Of a DNA stretch of 64,000 nucleotides, positions 33,735 to 43,946 are shown one piece after another (the first letter of the stretch is position 1; every line of letters begins with the position of its first letter). Source of the DNA: Acidobacteriota bacterium (GTDB lineage Bacteria > Acidobacteriota > Vicinamibacteria > Vicinamibacterales > UBA2999). The notes beneath the pieces are model-generated. The model made no database searches, was not told the origin of the DNA, and worked only from the letters and a program-made list of their open reading frames with translations. The stretch spans positions 1 to 64,000 of the forward strand of contig CAUJDN010000064.1 of NCBI GenBank assembly GCA_963169195.1. Reading direction: 5' to 3'. The position numbers and the translations under genes were made by a program.

Positions 33735-35087
33735 CTATTTCTTTTCCGGCACCACCCTGAGCTCCACCCGGCGGTCGGCCGGCAGGAACCGCTGGACCGC
33801 CGCCTGGATGTCGGCCGCCGAGATGGCGCGATAGCGCGCGAGGTCTTCCTCGAAGTAGTCCGGCGTGCCGGTGGCCACGTAGTAGCCATTCAGCTGATCG
33901 GCCTTCCCGCCGAAGCTGCCGGTGCGCTCCATGCGCTGGTAGAACGAGGCCTCGATCTGGTTGAGGGCGCGCGTCATCTCGCGTTCGTCGGGCGGCGCCT
34001 GCTTCAGCGTCTCGATCTCTTCGTCGATGACCTTCTGGATCTCCTCGAGCGTGTGGCCCGGGCGCGCCGTGGCCACGACGAGGAACATGCTGCCGAGCGC
34101 CTGCGACTGCTGCCCGGCGTTCACGTCCTGGGCGATCTGCATGTCGTAGACGAGGCGCCGATAGAGCCGGGCGTTCTTGCCGCCCGTCAGCAGGTTCGAC
34201 ACGATGTCCATGGCGGCGTCGCCCGGCGCGAAGTAGGCGGGCGTGTGCCAGGCCATGTAGAGCCGCGGCAGCTGCACGCGATCGGTGAGCGTCTTGCGCT
34301 TCACCTCCGCGAGCGCCGCCGGGGCGGGCGCGAGCGGCGGGGCCGCGGGCCCGCGCGGGATGCCGCCAAACCACTTCTCGACCAGCTTGCGCGTGGGCTC
34401 GATCTCGATATCGCCCGCGATGACCAGGCTGGCGTTGTTCGGCGCGTAGTAGGTCGTGAAGAACTCCACGACGTCCGGAAGCGCGGCGGCCGACAGGTCC
34501 TCCATCGAGCCGATGGTGGGCCAGCTGTAGGGGTGGCCCGTCGGATAGAGCATCGCGGCCAACTCGATGAAGGCCTGCCCGTACGGGGCGTTGTCCACCC
34601 GCTGCCGCTTCTCGTTCTTCACGACGTCGCGCTGGCCGTCGAGCTTCGACTGGGTGAGGGTGGGCAGCAGGTGGCCCATGCGGTCCGACTCGAGGAAGAG
34701 CGCCAGCTCGAGGGCGTTGCTGGGCACGTCGATGATGTAGTTGGTCCGGTCCACCGAGGTCGAGCCGTTGTTGTTGCCGCCCGCCGCCTCGAGCCAGCTG
34801 TCGAAGTTCCCCTCCGCCACGTGCTCGGAGCCCTCGAACATCACGTGCTCGAACAGGTGCGCGAAGCCGGTGCGGCCGGGCTTCTCGCTGCCCGAGCCGA
34901 CGTGATACCAGACGTTCACCGCCGCGACGGGCACCGTCCGGTCCTGGTGGAGGATCACGTGCAGCCCGTTGGCCAGCGTGAACTGCGTATACGGCACGCT
35001 GAGGCGCGTGGCCGGCGCCTGGGCCGACGGCCCCGCCGCGCCCAGCGCCAGCACCACCGTCGCGACCAGGGCGCCCCGCATCGTCAT
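33735..35087 (-). CDS. M16-family zinc peptidase, active subunit, exported
   Basis: A 450-residue pitrilysin-family metallopeptidase. The inverted zinc motif is HLFEH (His77, Glu80, His81) in GFAHLFEHVMFEGSEH, with the distal Glu in the helix that follows ALELALFLESDRMG. The signal peptide (residues about 1-22) suggests periplasmic or outer-membrane location. The C-terminal half has LLTGGKNARLYRRLVYD, the usual substrate-clamp domain. Start at ATG 35087 with GCGGG upstream; the longer frame to 35147 has no better support. The inactive partner follows after a word-repeat spacer, so a heterodimer is expected. Confidence 0.88.
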   Translation of the reverse strand: MTMRGALVATVVLALGAAGPSAQAPATRLSVPYTQFTLANGLHVILHQDRTVPVAAVNVWYHVGSGSEKPGRTGFAHLFEHVMFEGSEHVAEGNFDSWLEAAGGNNNGSTSVDRTNYIIDVPSNALELALFLESDRMGHLLPTLTQSKLDGQRDVVKNEKRQRVDNAPYGQAFIELAAMLYPTGHPYSWPTIGSMEDLSAAALPDVVEFFTTYYAPNNASLVIAGDIEIEPTRKLVEKWFGGIPRGPAAPPLAPAPAALAEVKRKTLTDRVQLPRLYMAWHTPAYFAPGDAAMDIVSNLLTGGKNARLYRRLVYDMQIAQDVNAGQQSQALGSMFLVVATARPGHTLEEIQKVIDEEIETLKQAPPDEREMTRALNQIEASFYQRMERTGSFGGKADQLNGYYVATGTPDYFEEDLARYRAISAADIQAAVQRFLPADRRVELRVVPEKK

Positions 35088-35152
35088 CCCGCCATTCTCG
35101 ATCGGTTTGCGGATATTCGGAAAACCCGATATATGAGCGTCGAACATCCTAA

Positions 35153-35181
35153 TTGTTCGAATTGTGCCGGGCGTGCATACT
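35153..35181 (+). promoter_or_regulatory. Candidate promoter of the HtpX gene
   Basis: TTGTTC (35153-35158) and CATACT (35176-35181) are 17 bases apart, in an AT-rich patch between divergent M16 and HtpX genes. The predicted start near 35188 gives a very short leader before ATG 35192 or 35204. Confidence 0.4.
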
Positions 35182-35203
35182 GGCTCCCGAGATGAGAAAG
35201 GCG

Positions 35204-36076
35204 ATGAGACTGAACACGCTCAAGACGTTCCTGCTGCTCGGCGCGCTGTCGGCCCTCCTGGTGTCGATTGGCGGGGCCATGGGGCCGGGCGCCATGACGA
35301 TGTTTCTCGGGCTCGCGGTGGCGATGAACCTCGGCGCATGGTTCTGGTCCGACCGTCTCGTGCTGCGGATGCACGGCGCGCGGCCCCTCGACGCGGCGGC
35401 GGCGCCGGAGCTGCACGGCATGGTGCGGGATCTGGCCGCGCGCGCGGGGGTTCCCACGCCGCGGTTGTACGTCGTCGACGACGCGCAGCCGAACGCCTTC
35501 GCGACGGGCCGCAACCCCGAGCACGGCGTGGTTGCCGTCACGACAGGCCTGCTGCGCCTGCTGCCGCGCCAGGAAGTCCGGGGCGTCATCGCGCACGAGA
35601 TTGCGCACATCGCCAACCGCGACATCCTGGTCGCATCGGTGGCCGCGGCCATGGCGGCGGCCGTGTCCTTCGTCGGGAACGCGCTCCAGTTCTCGGCCCT
35701 GTTCGGGGGCGGGCAGTCTCGCGACGGGGAGGGTGGCTCGCCGCTGGGTGTGCTGGCGATGGCCATCGTGGCGCCCGTTGCCGCCACGCTGGTGCAGCTG
35801 GGCATCTCGCGCTCGCGCGAATACATGGCCGACGAGCTCGGTGCGCGCCTCGCCGGCGATCCGGAATCACTGGCACGCGCGCTGGAGCGGCTGCACCAGG
35901 GCGCCGCGCTGATTCCCTCGGACGCCGCGCGGCCGGCGACGGCCAGCCTCTTCATCGTGAATCCGTTTGCGGGTGCGGGCGGGTTCGCGCGTCTCTTCTC
36001 CACGCACCCGCCGATGGAGGATCGCGTGGCGCGGCTGAGGGCCCTCGCCCGCCCGTCACGCGCCTCCGCCGCGTAA
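35204..36076 (+). CDS. htpX: M48-family membrane zinc peptidase HtpX
   Basis: A 290-residue integral membrane peptidase. Two N-terminal membrane segments (about 9-25 and 28-48) precede the zinc motif HEIAH (His131, Glu132, His135) in [14 protein letters not shown]; the third ligand is Glu206 in [11 protein letters not shown]. Another hydrophobic stretch (about 143-170 and 180-200) flanks it. The ending [16 protein letters not shown] is the HtpX signature. It degrades misfolded or damaged membrane proteins and is usually stress-inducible. I place the start at ATG 35204; ATG 35192 in frame is the alternative. A GC-rich hairpin follows at 36083-36106. Confidence 0.9.
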   Translation: MRLNTLKTFLLLGALSALLVSIGGAMGPGAMTMFLGLAVAMNLGAWFWSDRLVLRMHGARPLDAAAAPELHGMVRDLAARAGVPTPRLYVVDDAQPNAFATGRNPEHGVVAVTTGLLRLLPRQEVRGVIAHEIAHIANRDILVASVAAAMAAAVSFVGNALQFSALFGGGQSRDGEGGSPLGVLAMAIVAPVAATLVQLGISRSREYMADELGARLAGDPESLARALERLHQGAALIPSDAARPATASLFIVNPFAGAGGFARLFSTHPPMEDRVARLRALARPSRASAA

Positions 36077-36082
36077 CCCCGG

Positions 36083-36106
36083 GCCCCGGGGCGTCGTCCC
36101 CGGGGC
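36083..36106. terminator. Bidirectional terminator-type hairpin between htpX and the NhaR-like gene
   Basis: GCCCCGGGG (36083-36091) pairs perfectly with CCCCGGGGC (36098-36106) around a 6-base loop. It lies between two convergent genes 58 bases apart, a normal place for a shared terminator; there is no T-run. Confidence 0.55.
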
Positions 36107-36134
36107 GCCGCCCCCTCCGGCTGCGAGGGGTCAC

Positions 36135-37046
36135 CTACTTCTTGTGCGTCGGGGCGAGCACCCCGGGCGCCCCTTCCGACACGGCCACCACTGCCGGGTG
36201 CTTCAGCCGGCGCTCCACCGAAATCGCGTAGAAGCGTTCCTTGACGTCGTCCAGCCGCCCGAGAGCCGTCACGCCGTACTGCCGGATGACCTCCGCCTCG
36301 ACCGCGCTTGGCACCGCGAACAGCCCGAGGCCGGTCTGACCGAAGGTCTTGAGCAGGGCCGAGTCGTCGAACTCGCCGACGATGCGAGGGCGAAGGCCCT
36401 GCTTGTCGAACCAGTGGGCGAGCGACCGGCGAAGGGTCTTGGTCTCGGTCGGGAGGATGAAGGGTGCCCCGTCCAGCGAGCGCGGGAATCGCGCCCGGTA
36501 GGACGCGGCCAGCTTCGGCGCGCCGCAGATCGTGACGGTCGACTCGCCGAGGACGTGGTTGTAGGCCTTCACCTTGACGGAGGGCCCGATGGGCGCGTCG
36601 GCGAGGACCAGGTCCACCGCGTGAGTGGCGAGATCGGCGACGAGCCGATCCAGCGGACCTTCGCGACAGACGATGTGGACGGAGGCAGGAATCGACAACG
36701 CCGGCTGCAGGAACCGGCACGCGATGATCTTCGAGACCTCGTCGGTGACGCCCACCTGGAAACGCATGGGCCGGCCGGTGGGACGATCCTTCAGCGTGTC
36801 GAGCATCTCGCGTCCGAGCGCGAAGATCTGATCGGCGTACTCGAAGACGAGGCGCCCCACGTCGGTGAGCACGAGGTTGCGGCCCGAGCGCTGGAAGAGC
36901 TTCTCGCCGAGCTGATCCTCCAGCATGCGGATCTGGCCGCTGATGGTCGGCTGCGCGAGGCGCAGCTGCTCGCCGGCGCGCGCGATGCTGCCCTCGCGCG
37001 CCACCATCCAGAAGTACAGCAGGTGGTGGTAATTGAGCCATTCCAT
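36135..37046 (-). CDS. NhaR-like LysR-family transcriptional regulator
   Basis: A 303-residue LysR-type regulator. The helix-turn-helix is at about 18-47 ([25 protein letters not shown]) and the N-terminal block [20 protein letters not shown] is close to E. coli NhaR. The effector-binding domain runs from about 92 to the end. NhaR activates the Na+/H+ antiporter NhaA and responds to Na+; no antiporter gene is in the window, so the target is unknown. It is divergent from purEK, with a 63-base intergenic region made of GGTGCAGG/GGTGCCGG repeats plus a TATACT box. Confidence 0.82.
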   Translation of the reverse strand: MEWLNYHHLLYFWMVAREGSIARAGEQLRLAQPTISGQIRMLEDQLGEKLFQRSGRNLVLTDVGRLVFEYADQIFALGREMLDTLKDRPTGRPMRFQVGVTDEVSKIIACRFLQPALSIPASVHIVCREGPLDRLVADLATHAVDLVLADAPIGPSVKVKAYNHVLGESTVTICGAPKLAASYRARFPRSLDGAPFILPTETKTLRRSLAHWFDKQGLRPRIVGEFDDSALLKTFGQTGLGLFAVPSAVEAEVIRQYGVTALGRLDDVKERFYAISVERRLKHPAVVAVSEGAPGVLAPTHKK

Positions 37047-37109
37047 AGCAGGGTGCAGGGGTGCAGGGGTGCCGGGTGCCGGGTGCGCCTGAAATATACT
37101 GCCCTTCTG
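37047..37109. repeat. GGTGCAGG/GGTGCCGG repeat and purE -10 element
   Basis: Tandem units GGTGCAGG, GGTGCAGG, GGTGCCGG, GGTGCCGG fill about 37051-37085. TATACT at 37095-37100 would start transcription near 37107, leaving almost no leader before the purE ATG at 37110. Confidence 0.5.
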
Positions 37110-37597
<488 letters not shown>

Positions 37598-37601
<4 letters not shown>

Positions 37602-38728
37602 ACCGCATCGTCCATCCCGGCGGCACCATTGGCGTGCTCGGCAGCGGGCAGCTGGGACGGATGATGGCGCTCGCGGCCCGTCGCATGGGCTACCGCGTGC
37701 ACACGCTGTCGCCAGGCATCGACACGCCCACCGGCCAAGTGGCGGATCTCGAGATCACGGCGGACTACGAGGACCTGGACGCCATCCGCACGTTCGCCGC
37801 CGGCGTGGACGTCGTGACCTTCGAGTTCGAGAACGTGTCGACGGAAGCGGCCGACGCCGCGGCGGAGCTCGCGCCGGTCCGGCCCGGCGGCGCCGCGCTT
37901 CACATCACGCAGCAGCGGGCGCGCGAGAAAGCGTTCCTCGCGGACCGCGGCTTCCCCGTGCCGCCGTTCGCGCGCGTGCGGTCGCTCGACGAGCTGGCGG
38001 TGGCGCTCGGCACCGTCGGCCTGCCTGCCATCGTCAAGACCGCTGCGTTCGGGTACGACGGCAAGGGACAGCATCGCCTCGCCACGATCGAGCAGGCCGA
38101 GCCGGTGTGGGGCCTCGTCGGACACCAGGAGGCCATTGTCGAGCGCGTGATCGACTTCGCGTGCGAGATCTCGGTGGTGGCGGCCCGCGGGCTCGACGGC
38201 GCCATGGTGGACTACGGCGCCATCGAGAACCAGCACGCCAGCCACATCCTCGACCTGTCGATGTCGCCTGCGCGCGTGCCGGAGGCCGTGGCGGCCCGGG
38301 CCGCCGCGCTGACGCGCCGCGTGATGGCGGAGCTCGGCTATGTCGGCGTGCTCTGCATCGAGTTCTTCGTGACGCGCGATCACCAGCTGCTGGTGAACGA
38401 GATCGCGCCACGGCCGCACAACTCGGGGCACCTCACCATCGAGGCGTGCGCCACCAGCCAGTTCGAGCAGCAGGTGCGCGCGGTCTGCGGGCTGCCCCTC
38501 GGAGCCACGGCGCAGGCACGGCCCGCGGCGATGGCCAACCTGCTGGGCGACGTCTGGGCGGAGGGCGAGCCCGACTGGGACGCCGCACTCGCGGTGCCGG
38601 GCGCCTCGCTGCACCTCTATGGCAAGGACGACCCGCGCCCCGGCCGGAAGATGGGCCACATCACGGTGGTGGCGGATACGGTGGACGAGGCGGTCGAACG
38701 CGTCCTCGCGGCGCGCGCCGTCCTCTGA
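37598..38728 (+). CDS. purK: N5-carboxyaminoimidazole ribonucleotide synthase PurK
   Basis: A 376-residue ATP-grasp enzyme that carboxylates AIR to N5-CAIR using bicarbonate and ATP; PurE then uses the product. Motifs in order: [21 protein letters not shown] (N-terminal Rossmann-like), [23 protein letters not shown] (ATP-grasp Lys and glycine loop), [12 protein letters not shown], and [18 protein letters not shown] (metal and phosphate binding). GTG start, overlapping the last codons of purE by four bases. Confidence 0.95.
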
Positions 38729-38755
38729 CGCGCGCACGCCGCGAGCCCGCGAAGC

Positions 38756-38857
38756 TCGAAGCCACGTGCGACGCGGGCCGTTCCCAGCCGCCGGGCACGC
38801 GCCTCTCGCAAGCGCATCCGAGTGCCCGGCGCAGCCCGCGCCGCCCGTCGGCTTCGA
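38756..38857. other. Nested inverted-repeat element between convergent genes
   Basis: Three concentric perfect stems: TCGAAGCC (38756-38763) with GGCTTCGA (38850-38857), CGCGGGC (38772-38778) with GCCCGCG (38834-38840), and CGCCGGGCAC (38789-38798) with GTGCCCGGCG (38822-38831). The innermost loop is 23 bases. It lies in the 149-base gap between purK and the FN3-propeller gene, both ending or pointing towards it. It may be a bidirectional terminator, a structured RNA or a small palindromic mobile element; I cannot tell which. Confidence 0.6.
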
Positions 38858-38877
38858 ACCCCCCGGCCTCCAGGTCC

Positions 38878-41800
38878 TTACTGCACGACGACAACGATCT
38901 CGTTGCTCGCGGGGCCGACCCCGGCGGCGCCAACCGCGCGCACGCGCACGTAATAGATGCCGGGAGGCACGCCAACGGTCACCAACGATGGCACCGCGAC
39001 GCTCACGGTCGCCAGGTTCGAGAAGCCGGGCGTGCTGCCCGCCTCCACGCGGTACTGGAACGGCCCGGTGCCCACCGACGGCGCGGCCCACTCGAGCGAA
39101 ACCGTCAATCCCGAGGCGCGGCCTGACAGCGCGAACACCGGTCCCGGCGGCACGGCCACACTGCCCACGACCGCGACCGCCTCGGCCGAGGGGGCCCCGA
39201 CGCCACACGGGTTCACGGCCTGCGCACGCACGAAATACGCTCCGGGCGGCGCGGTGGTCGAGAAGGAAGTAGTACCCCCCACGTCGAAGGCGCCGATGTC
39301 GCTGCCGCCGCTGGCCGTGCCGGCGAGGAGCCGATACGACGTGGCAATGGACTGCGGCGCTTCACGCCACGTCATGGTGACCGTCGAGCCGCCGACCGAC
39401 GCCTGCAGGTCCAGCGGCGGGGCCGGCGGCCCCGAGCATCCCGCCGCGCCCACGACGACGGCCTGCTCCAGCGTCGCCGCGCCGGCGCCGAACGCGTTCG
39501 CCGAGCGCATGCGCACGAAATACGTGCCGGCGGCGAGCCCGTTGGCGCTGAACGACGTGTCGGTATTGCCCGTGGAGAAGTTCGCCAGGTTCCGGCCGCC
39601 GGGGCTGCTGCCGCCCTCGATGACGTACGCCGAGGGCCTGGCGCCGAGCGGCGGCGCCGTCCAGCTCATCGTCAGCCGCGAGCCGCGGACGAGGATCTCC
39701 GGCGTGGTCGGCGGCGGCGGCACACCCACCAGGCCGGCCTCGGGGTAGAGCACGGCGCCGATGCCGATGCCGTCGAGGTTGTTCAGCAGGCCTCCGAACA
39801 GCACCGCTGTCTCGGAGGTATCAATCACCGACACCGCGCCGCCGCTCACGTCTTCCGGTTCCCAGTCGCGGACCGCTCCGCCGCCCGCGAGCGCGTCCAC
39901 CATGGCAATCCCGGGACGCGATTCCCCGCCCACCGAGCCGAACCCGCCAGAGAGGTACACGTCGTCCCCAAACGCGTCGATGTCGTACACCGGACCGCCG
40001 ACCTGCGGGTTCCAGCCCTGGAGCACTCCGTCGTCCACCATGCCGGGCGCGGCCTTCACCGCCGCCGCGCTGTCACGCGTGGAGCCGTTCACCAGGCTGA
40101 AATCGCCGCCGAAGAAGACGAGCCCGTCCTGGACGTCCACCCGATACACCGGGCCGTTCACTGACGGCGCAAAGGCCGTGACCTCGGCGCCCGTCGTGGC
40201 GTCCACGGCGCCGAGCCGTTCGTGAGAGACACCGCCGAGCGTCGTGAAGGCCCCGCCCAGGTAGACGCGCTCTCCCTCCACGAAGAGCGACTCGACGGCC
40301 GCGTCGGCCGCCGGGTTCCACGGCAGCACCACGCCGTTGGCATCCACCGCCGCGCCGCGCCCGCGCGAGGTGCTGTTCTTCACCTGGGAGAAATCGCCGA
40401 CGAAATAAATCGCGTCCCCCGAGACCATGAGACCGTTCACCGGTGCGTTGGGCTGGGCGGTCCAGTCGGTGACCTGGCCGGTCACGGCATCCAGCGCGGC
40501 GATGCGGCTGCGTGACACGCCGCCGATCGTGGTGAAATCGCCGCCGATGTAGACGGTGTGGCCCAGCATGTCCAGCGCGCGGATCCAGCCGTTGGCGCCG
40601 GGGTTCCACGGCAGCAGTTCGCCGGTCAGCAGATCGATGGCGGCCAGGTTCTCGCGCGCGACCGCGCCGAAGAACGTGAACGCGCCGGAGGTGAACACGT
40701 GGCCCGCCGCATCCACGTGGACGAAGTCGGCGCCATCGTTGAGCGATGGGTTCCAGGGCCGCGCGGCGCCGGCCGCGCTCGTCGTATCGAGCGCCGCGAG
40801 GTAGAGGCGGTCTGCGCCCCCGGCCTCGTCGAAGTCCCCGGCGACCACCAGCGTCGTCCCGGCCAGCGCGATGCCGTCCACGTCGCCGTTCGTGCCGGGA
40901 TTCCACGCCGTGGCGCTGCCGTCGGCGATGTTCAGCTGCGCAAGGTGCTCGCGCGACTGCCCGCCGATGTGCCCGAACGGACCGCCGGCGAACAGCGTGG
41001 CGCCCGACAACGCGATCGACGAGACGTCGTCGTCACTGGCCGCGTCGAAGGCCGTGTCGGCCAGGCCGGTGGCGATCGCCAGGCGGGCGACGCCACGACG
41101 CGCGGCGCCGCCGATGTTCTGGAACTCTCCAGCGGCATAGAGCGCCCCCGTCCCCTCGAGCAAGGCGTTGACGCGCCCATCCGCCGTGCCGGTGAACCCG
41201 GCCGCCGAGTCACCGGTCGTCGCATCCACCGCGCCGAGGTTGGCCTGCGGGACGCCGTTGACCATCGCAAACGCGCCGCCGAAGTAGACGAGGGTGCCGC
41301 TCACGACGAGCGTGCAGACCGAGGGGCTGGACCCGCCCTCGATGTCCGGTGTGAAGGTGGCGTCGATCGCGCCGGTGGCCGCGTCGAGGGCGGCGAGGCG
41401 AAGCCGGGGCGACGCGCTCGCCGTCGTGAACGACCCGCCGACGAAGACGCGGCTGCCGCTGACGGCCAGGGCCCAGACCGTGCCGTTCAGCGAGACCGAG
41501 AAGGCCGGGTCCAGCGTGCCGTCCGGGAGGAGCCGTGCCAGCCGGTGACGCGTCTGGCCGTTCACCTGGGTGAACTCGCCGCCGAGGAGCCATCCTCCGC
41601 CCGGCATCGCCGCCACGGCCCGCACGCGGCCGTTCACGTCGAGACGTGGCAGGACGGGCACGGCGGAGTCGGTGGCGAAGGTCGCGAAGCCGTACACGAG
41701 GTTCGGGGCGGGGGCCACGGTGCCGAACGACCCGCCCACATACGCGACGTCCCCGGCGCGGACCACTTCGCTGACGATGCCGTTGACAGCCCAGCCGAGG

Positions 41801-41901
41801 GTGGACGTCGTGGTCGGATCGGCGCCTGCCTGGCTGGCCAGCGCAAGACTGATGAAGAGCCCGGCCATGCCGTGCGACACGCGGTAGCTTCGACTGGACA
41901 T
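38878..41901 (-). CDS. Second secreted propeller protein with three C-terminal FN3 domains
   Basis: A 1007-residue exported protein, paralogous in layout to the one at 26252-29392. The signal peptide (MSSRSYRVSHGMAGLFISLALASQAGA) precedes about a dozen repeats of VYVGGxFTxxGGxxRxxLAxxDAxTGxxxxWNPxxNGxV (about 40-720). Three FN3 domains end the protein; the second holds Cys in AAGCSGPP and NPCGVGAPS, the same position as in the other proteins, and the last residues are SNEIVVVVQ. I start at ATG 41901; the frame extends to 42201 without conservation. Its neighbours (purK, thioesterase) give no clue to function. Confidence 0.85.
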   Translation of the reverse strand: MSSRSYRVSHGMAGLFISLALASQAGADPTTTSTLGWAVNGIVSEVVRAGDVAYVGGSFGTVAPAPNLVYGFATFATDSAVPVLPRLDVNGRVRAVAAMPGGGWLLGGEFTQVNGQTRHRLARLLPDGTLDPAFSVSLNGTVWALAVSGSRVFVGGSFTTASASPRLRLAALDAATGAIDATFTPDIEGGSSPSVCTLVVSGTLVYFGGAFAMVNGVPQANLGAVDATTGDSAAGFTGTADGRVNALLEGTGALYAAGEFQNIGGAARRGVARLAIATGLADTAFDAASDDDVSSIALSGATLFAGGPFGHIGGQSREHLAQLNIADGSATAWNPGTNGDVDGIALAGTTLVVAGDFDEAGGADRLYLAALDTTSAAGAARPWNPSLNDGADFVHVDAAGHVFTSGAFTFFGAVARENLAAIDLLTGELLPWNPGANGWIRALDMLGHTVYIGGDFTTIGGVSRSRIAALDAVTGQVTDWTAQPNAPVNGLMVSGDAIYFVGDFSQVKNSTSRGRGAAVDANGVVLPWNPAADAAVESLFVEGERVYLGGAFTTLGGVSHERLGAVDATTGAEVTAFAPSVNGPVYRVDVQDGLVFFGGDFSLVNGSTRDSAAAVKAAPGMVDDGVLQGWNPQVGGPVYDIDAFGDDVYLSGGFGSVGGESRPGIAMVDALAGGGAVRDWEPEDVSGGAVSVIDTSETAVLFGGLLNNLDGIGIGAVLYPEAGLVGVPPPPTTPEILVRGSRLTMSWTAPPLGARPSAYVIEGGSSPGGRNLANFSTGNTDTSFSANGLAAGTYFVRMRSANAFGAGAATLEQAVVVGAAGCSGPPAPPLDLQASVGGSTVTMTWREAPQSIATSYRLLAGTASGGSDIGAFDVGGTTSFSTTAPPGAYFVRAQAVNPCGVGAPSAEAVAVVGSVAVPPGPVFALSGRASGLTVSLEWAAPSVGTGPFQYRVEAGSTPGFSNLATVSVAVPSLVTVGVPPGIYYVRVRAVGAAGVGPASNEIVVVVQ

Positions 41902-42082
41902 GGTTTCGCGCGAAGCAAGGTTCGCGCCGGGCGCGCCGATGTGGAATCCGGCCGTGGAAGCGAGCGCGCTGTCCTGGCGGGGGACGTCCGTCGTCAGAAT
42001 CGTAATCGCGCGAGGCGCTTCTGCAGCGCGGTAGGATCGTGAGCGTGCCATTCCGTCGCACCGCTTGCCCTGGAGACGCCTC

Positions 42083-42622
42083 GTGACGTCCACGCCGCAT
42101 CTGCCATGCCCCGAGCCGGGCTGGGTACCGGTCGATCCGTTTCCGGCGGGCTCCGCCGACGGATCGTTCGTCTCCGGAGCAACGGCCGCCGTGGACCGCA
42201 CCCGTGTCGCCTACTACAGGCAGGCGACGAGCGATCACCTCTTCGCCTGCGTCTGGTTCGGCCCCGCCTCCGAAGGCCCTCCCGATTCCGTCCATGGCGG
42301 CGCCATCGCCGCGGTGCTCGATGAAACCATGGGGGCCGCGTGCTGGGCCAACGGGCATCCGGCCGTGGCGGCCCGCATCACCATCGACTTCAGGCACCTG
42401 GTGCCGGTCGGGTTCTCCGGACGCGTGGAGGCGTGGATCGACCACGTCGAGCGCCGGAAGGTCTCGCTGGCCGCACGCCTGACGGACGCGGACGGCAGGG
42501 TGCTCGCGGAGGGCGAAGCCCTGTTCATCACGCTCCTGCCGGAACAGCTGCGCGTCGCCGCGAAGCGGCGGGCCTCGGATCCCGCGGGCCGCGATCAGGC
42601 TGCGGAGACGGGGTCAGCCTGA
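42083..42622 (+). CDS. PaaI-like hotdog-fold acyl-CoA thioesterase
   Basis: A 179-residue protein of the hotdog family. The signature HGGAIAAVLDETMGAACW (His71, Gly72, Gly73 and the acidic pair Asp80/Glu81) is that of the PaaI/4HBT type II thioesterases; ARITIDFRHLVPVGF gives the second half of the hotdog sheet. It should hydrolyse acyl- or aryl-CoA thioesters. GTG start at 42083 with GGAG upstream (42072-42075); a TTG at 42065 is in frame but lacks an RBS. No catabolic cluster is adjacent. Confidence 0.8.
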   Translation: MTSTPHLPCPEPGWVPVDPFPAGSADGSFVSGATAAVDRTRVAYYRQATSDHLFACVWFGPASEGPPDSVHGGAIAAVLDETMGAACWANGHPAVAARITIDFRHLVPVGFSGRVEAWIDHVERRKVSLAARLTDADGRVLAEGEALFITLLPEQLRVAAKRRASDPAGRDQAAETGSA

Positions 42623-42659
42623 AGACCGGGGGCAGACGCCGGACGGCAGAGGAGAATGC

Positions 42660-43892
42660 TCAAGGCGCAGACGCCCGAGGCACAGGGCTGGCTGCGGCCC
42701 TCGGCCGTGTGCCTTGCCAGAACGTGCCCCTGACGGCGTCGCGCACCTCGTCGTCCACGGTCCACGTCGACCGTCGCGGGTCGCGTGCGGATGCGACACT
42801 GGTGTTGAACGACACGACGTAGCCCGAGCGTGACGGCCGGTGGACGTACAGGTGCGAGATGAACCCGTTCTGATCGCCGCTGTGTCCGACCAGTTCGACG
42901 TCGCCGTGGCGCTCGAGGAAGCACGACAGGCCGGCCTGCACGTCGTCGCCGCTTGCGCCTTCACCGGCGCGGGCGCGAATCTGGGGCGTCGCCATTTCCA
43001 GCAGCGACGACCGCCGGAGGACGGTGTCGTTGCCGTCGATCAGGAAGGCGAGGTACTTCGCCATGTCGCCGAGCGGCGCGTTCAGGCCGCCGTTCGACAC
43101 GGTGATGCCGGAGTCGAAGTCGAACGGCTGCTCGCGGAGGCCCTCGTCGGTCAACCGGTAGCTGTGCGAGCGGTGGGCCCGCAGGTGAACCGGCGCACGA
43201 TCGAAGAAGGTGCGCGTCATGCCGAGGGGCATCAGGATGTTCTTCGTGACGTAGACCTCGTAGTCGTCCCCCGAGAAGCGCTCGATGATCCGGCCGAGGA
43301 AGATGACACCGGGGTTCGAGTAGCTGTACCTGGTGCCCGGCCGGAACTGCAGCTCGGTGTAGGGCATCATGGCCACGAGCTGAGACCATCGTGTGGGCTC
43401 GAAGGGGTGCCACGGCTGGTCGCCTCCCCAGGGCCACGTGCCGGCGCGGAAGCCGCCGCTGTGCGACATCAGGTGCCGGATGGTCACCTGCGAGACGTCG
43501 CCGAAGGGGTTGTGGATCTCGCCCAGCTCCGGCACGTACTTCACGACGGGATCGTCCAGGGAGAACAGGCCTCGATCCCGCAGCTGCATGATGGCCACAC
43601 CGGTGAAGGTCTTGGTGATCGACGCCCAGTGGAAGATCGTGTCGCGATCCACGGGCCGACCGGTCTCTCGATCCTGCAGGCCGGCCATCGCCTCGTGGGC
43701 CACGGCGCCGTCCTTCACGAAGATCATGCTGGCGCCGACGATGCCCGCGTCGCGCACGGCGGTGCTGAAGCGTGCCGCGACCGCGGCCCAGTCGTCAACC
43801 GGCTGGGCCGCCTGCAGGCCCGCGACGGCGAGGACGACGATGGCCACGAGCGTCGGAGTCGGGGAGCGTCGGGGCATGGGGAGATTCGGCAT
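42660..43892 (-). CDS. Serine hydrolase of the class C beta-lactamase family, exported
   Basis: A 410-residue DD-peptidase/esterase-fold hydrolase. The catalytic SxxK is Ser91-Ile-Thr-Lys94 (WASITKTFTGVA), the second motif is YSN at Tyr191-Ser192-Asn193, and the third is HSGDQNGF in the position of KTG (here HSG). The signal peptide covers about 1-29. Family members act on D-amino-acid peptides, esters or beta-lactams; the HSG variant is more common in esterases and EstB-like proteins. The gene is 54 bases downstream of the penicillin-acylase homologue, in the same direction. Confidence 0.85.
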   Translation of the reverse strand: MPNLPMPRRSPTPTLVAIVVLAVAGLQAAQPVDDWAAVAARFSTAVRDAGIVGASMIFVKDGAVAHEAMAGLQDRETGRPVDRDTIFHWASITKTFTGVAIMQLRDRGLFSLDDPVVKYVPELGEIHNPFGDVSQVTIRHLMSHSGGFRAGTWPWGGDQPWHPFEPTRWSQLVAMMPYTELQFRPGTRYSYSNPGVIFLGRIIERFSGDDYEVYVTKNILMPLGMTRTFFDRAPVHLRAHRSHSYRLTDEGLREQPFDFDSGITVSNGGLNAPLGDMAKYLAFLIDGNDTVLRRSSLLEMATPQIRARAGEGASGDDVQAGLSCFLERHGDVELVGHSGDQNGFISHLYVHRPSRSGYVVSFNTSVASARDPRRSTWTVDDEVRDAVRGTFWQGTRPRAAASPVPRASAP

Positions 43893-43946
43893 TGTCGGGG
43901 CAATCCGTCCGGCGGATCAAGCGTTGCGGGGCCCGGGAATGGCGCG

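Noticed and set aside
35153..35203. HtpX start at 35153
   Set aside because: This would translate the -35 and -10 elements of the likely promoter and adds residues not seen in HtpX proteins.
38729..38877. tRNA-like cloverleaf in the purK spacer
   Set aside because: The nested stems are concentric, not a cloverleaf; there is no T-loop or CCA end.
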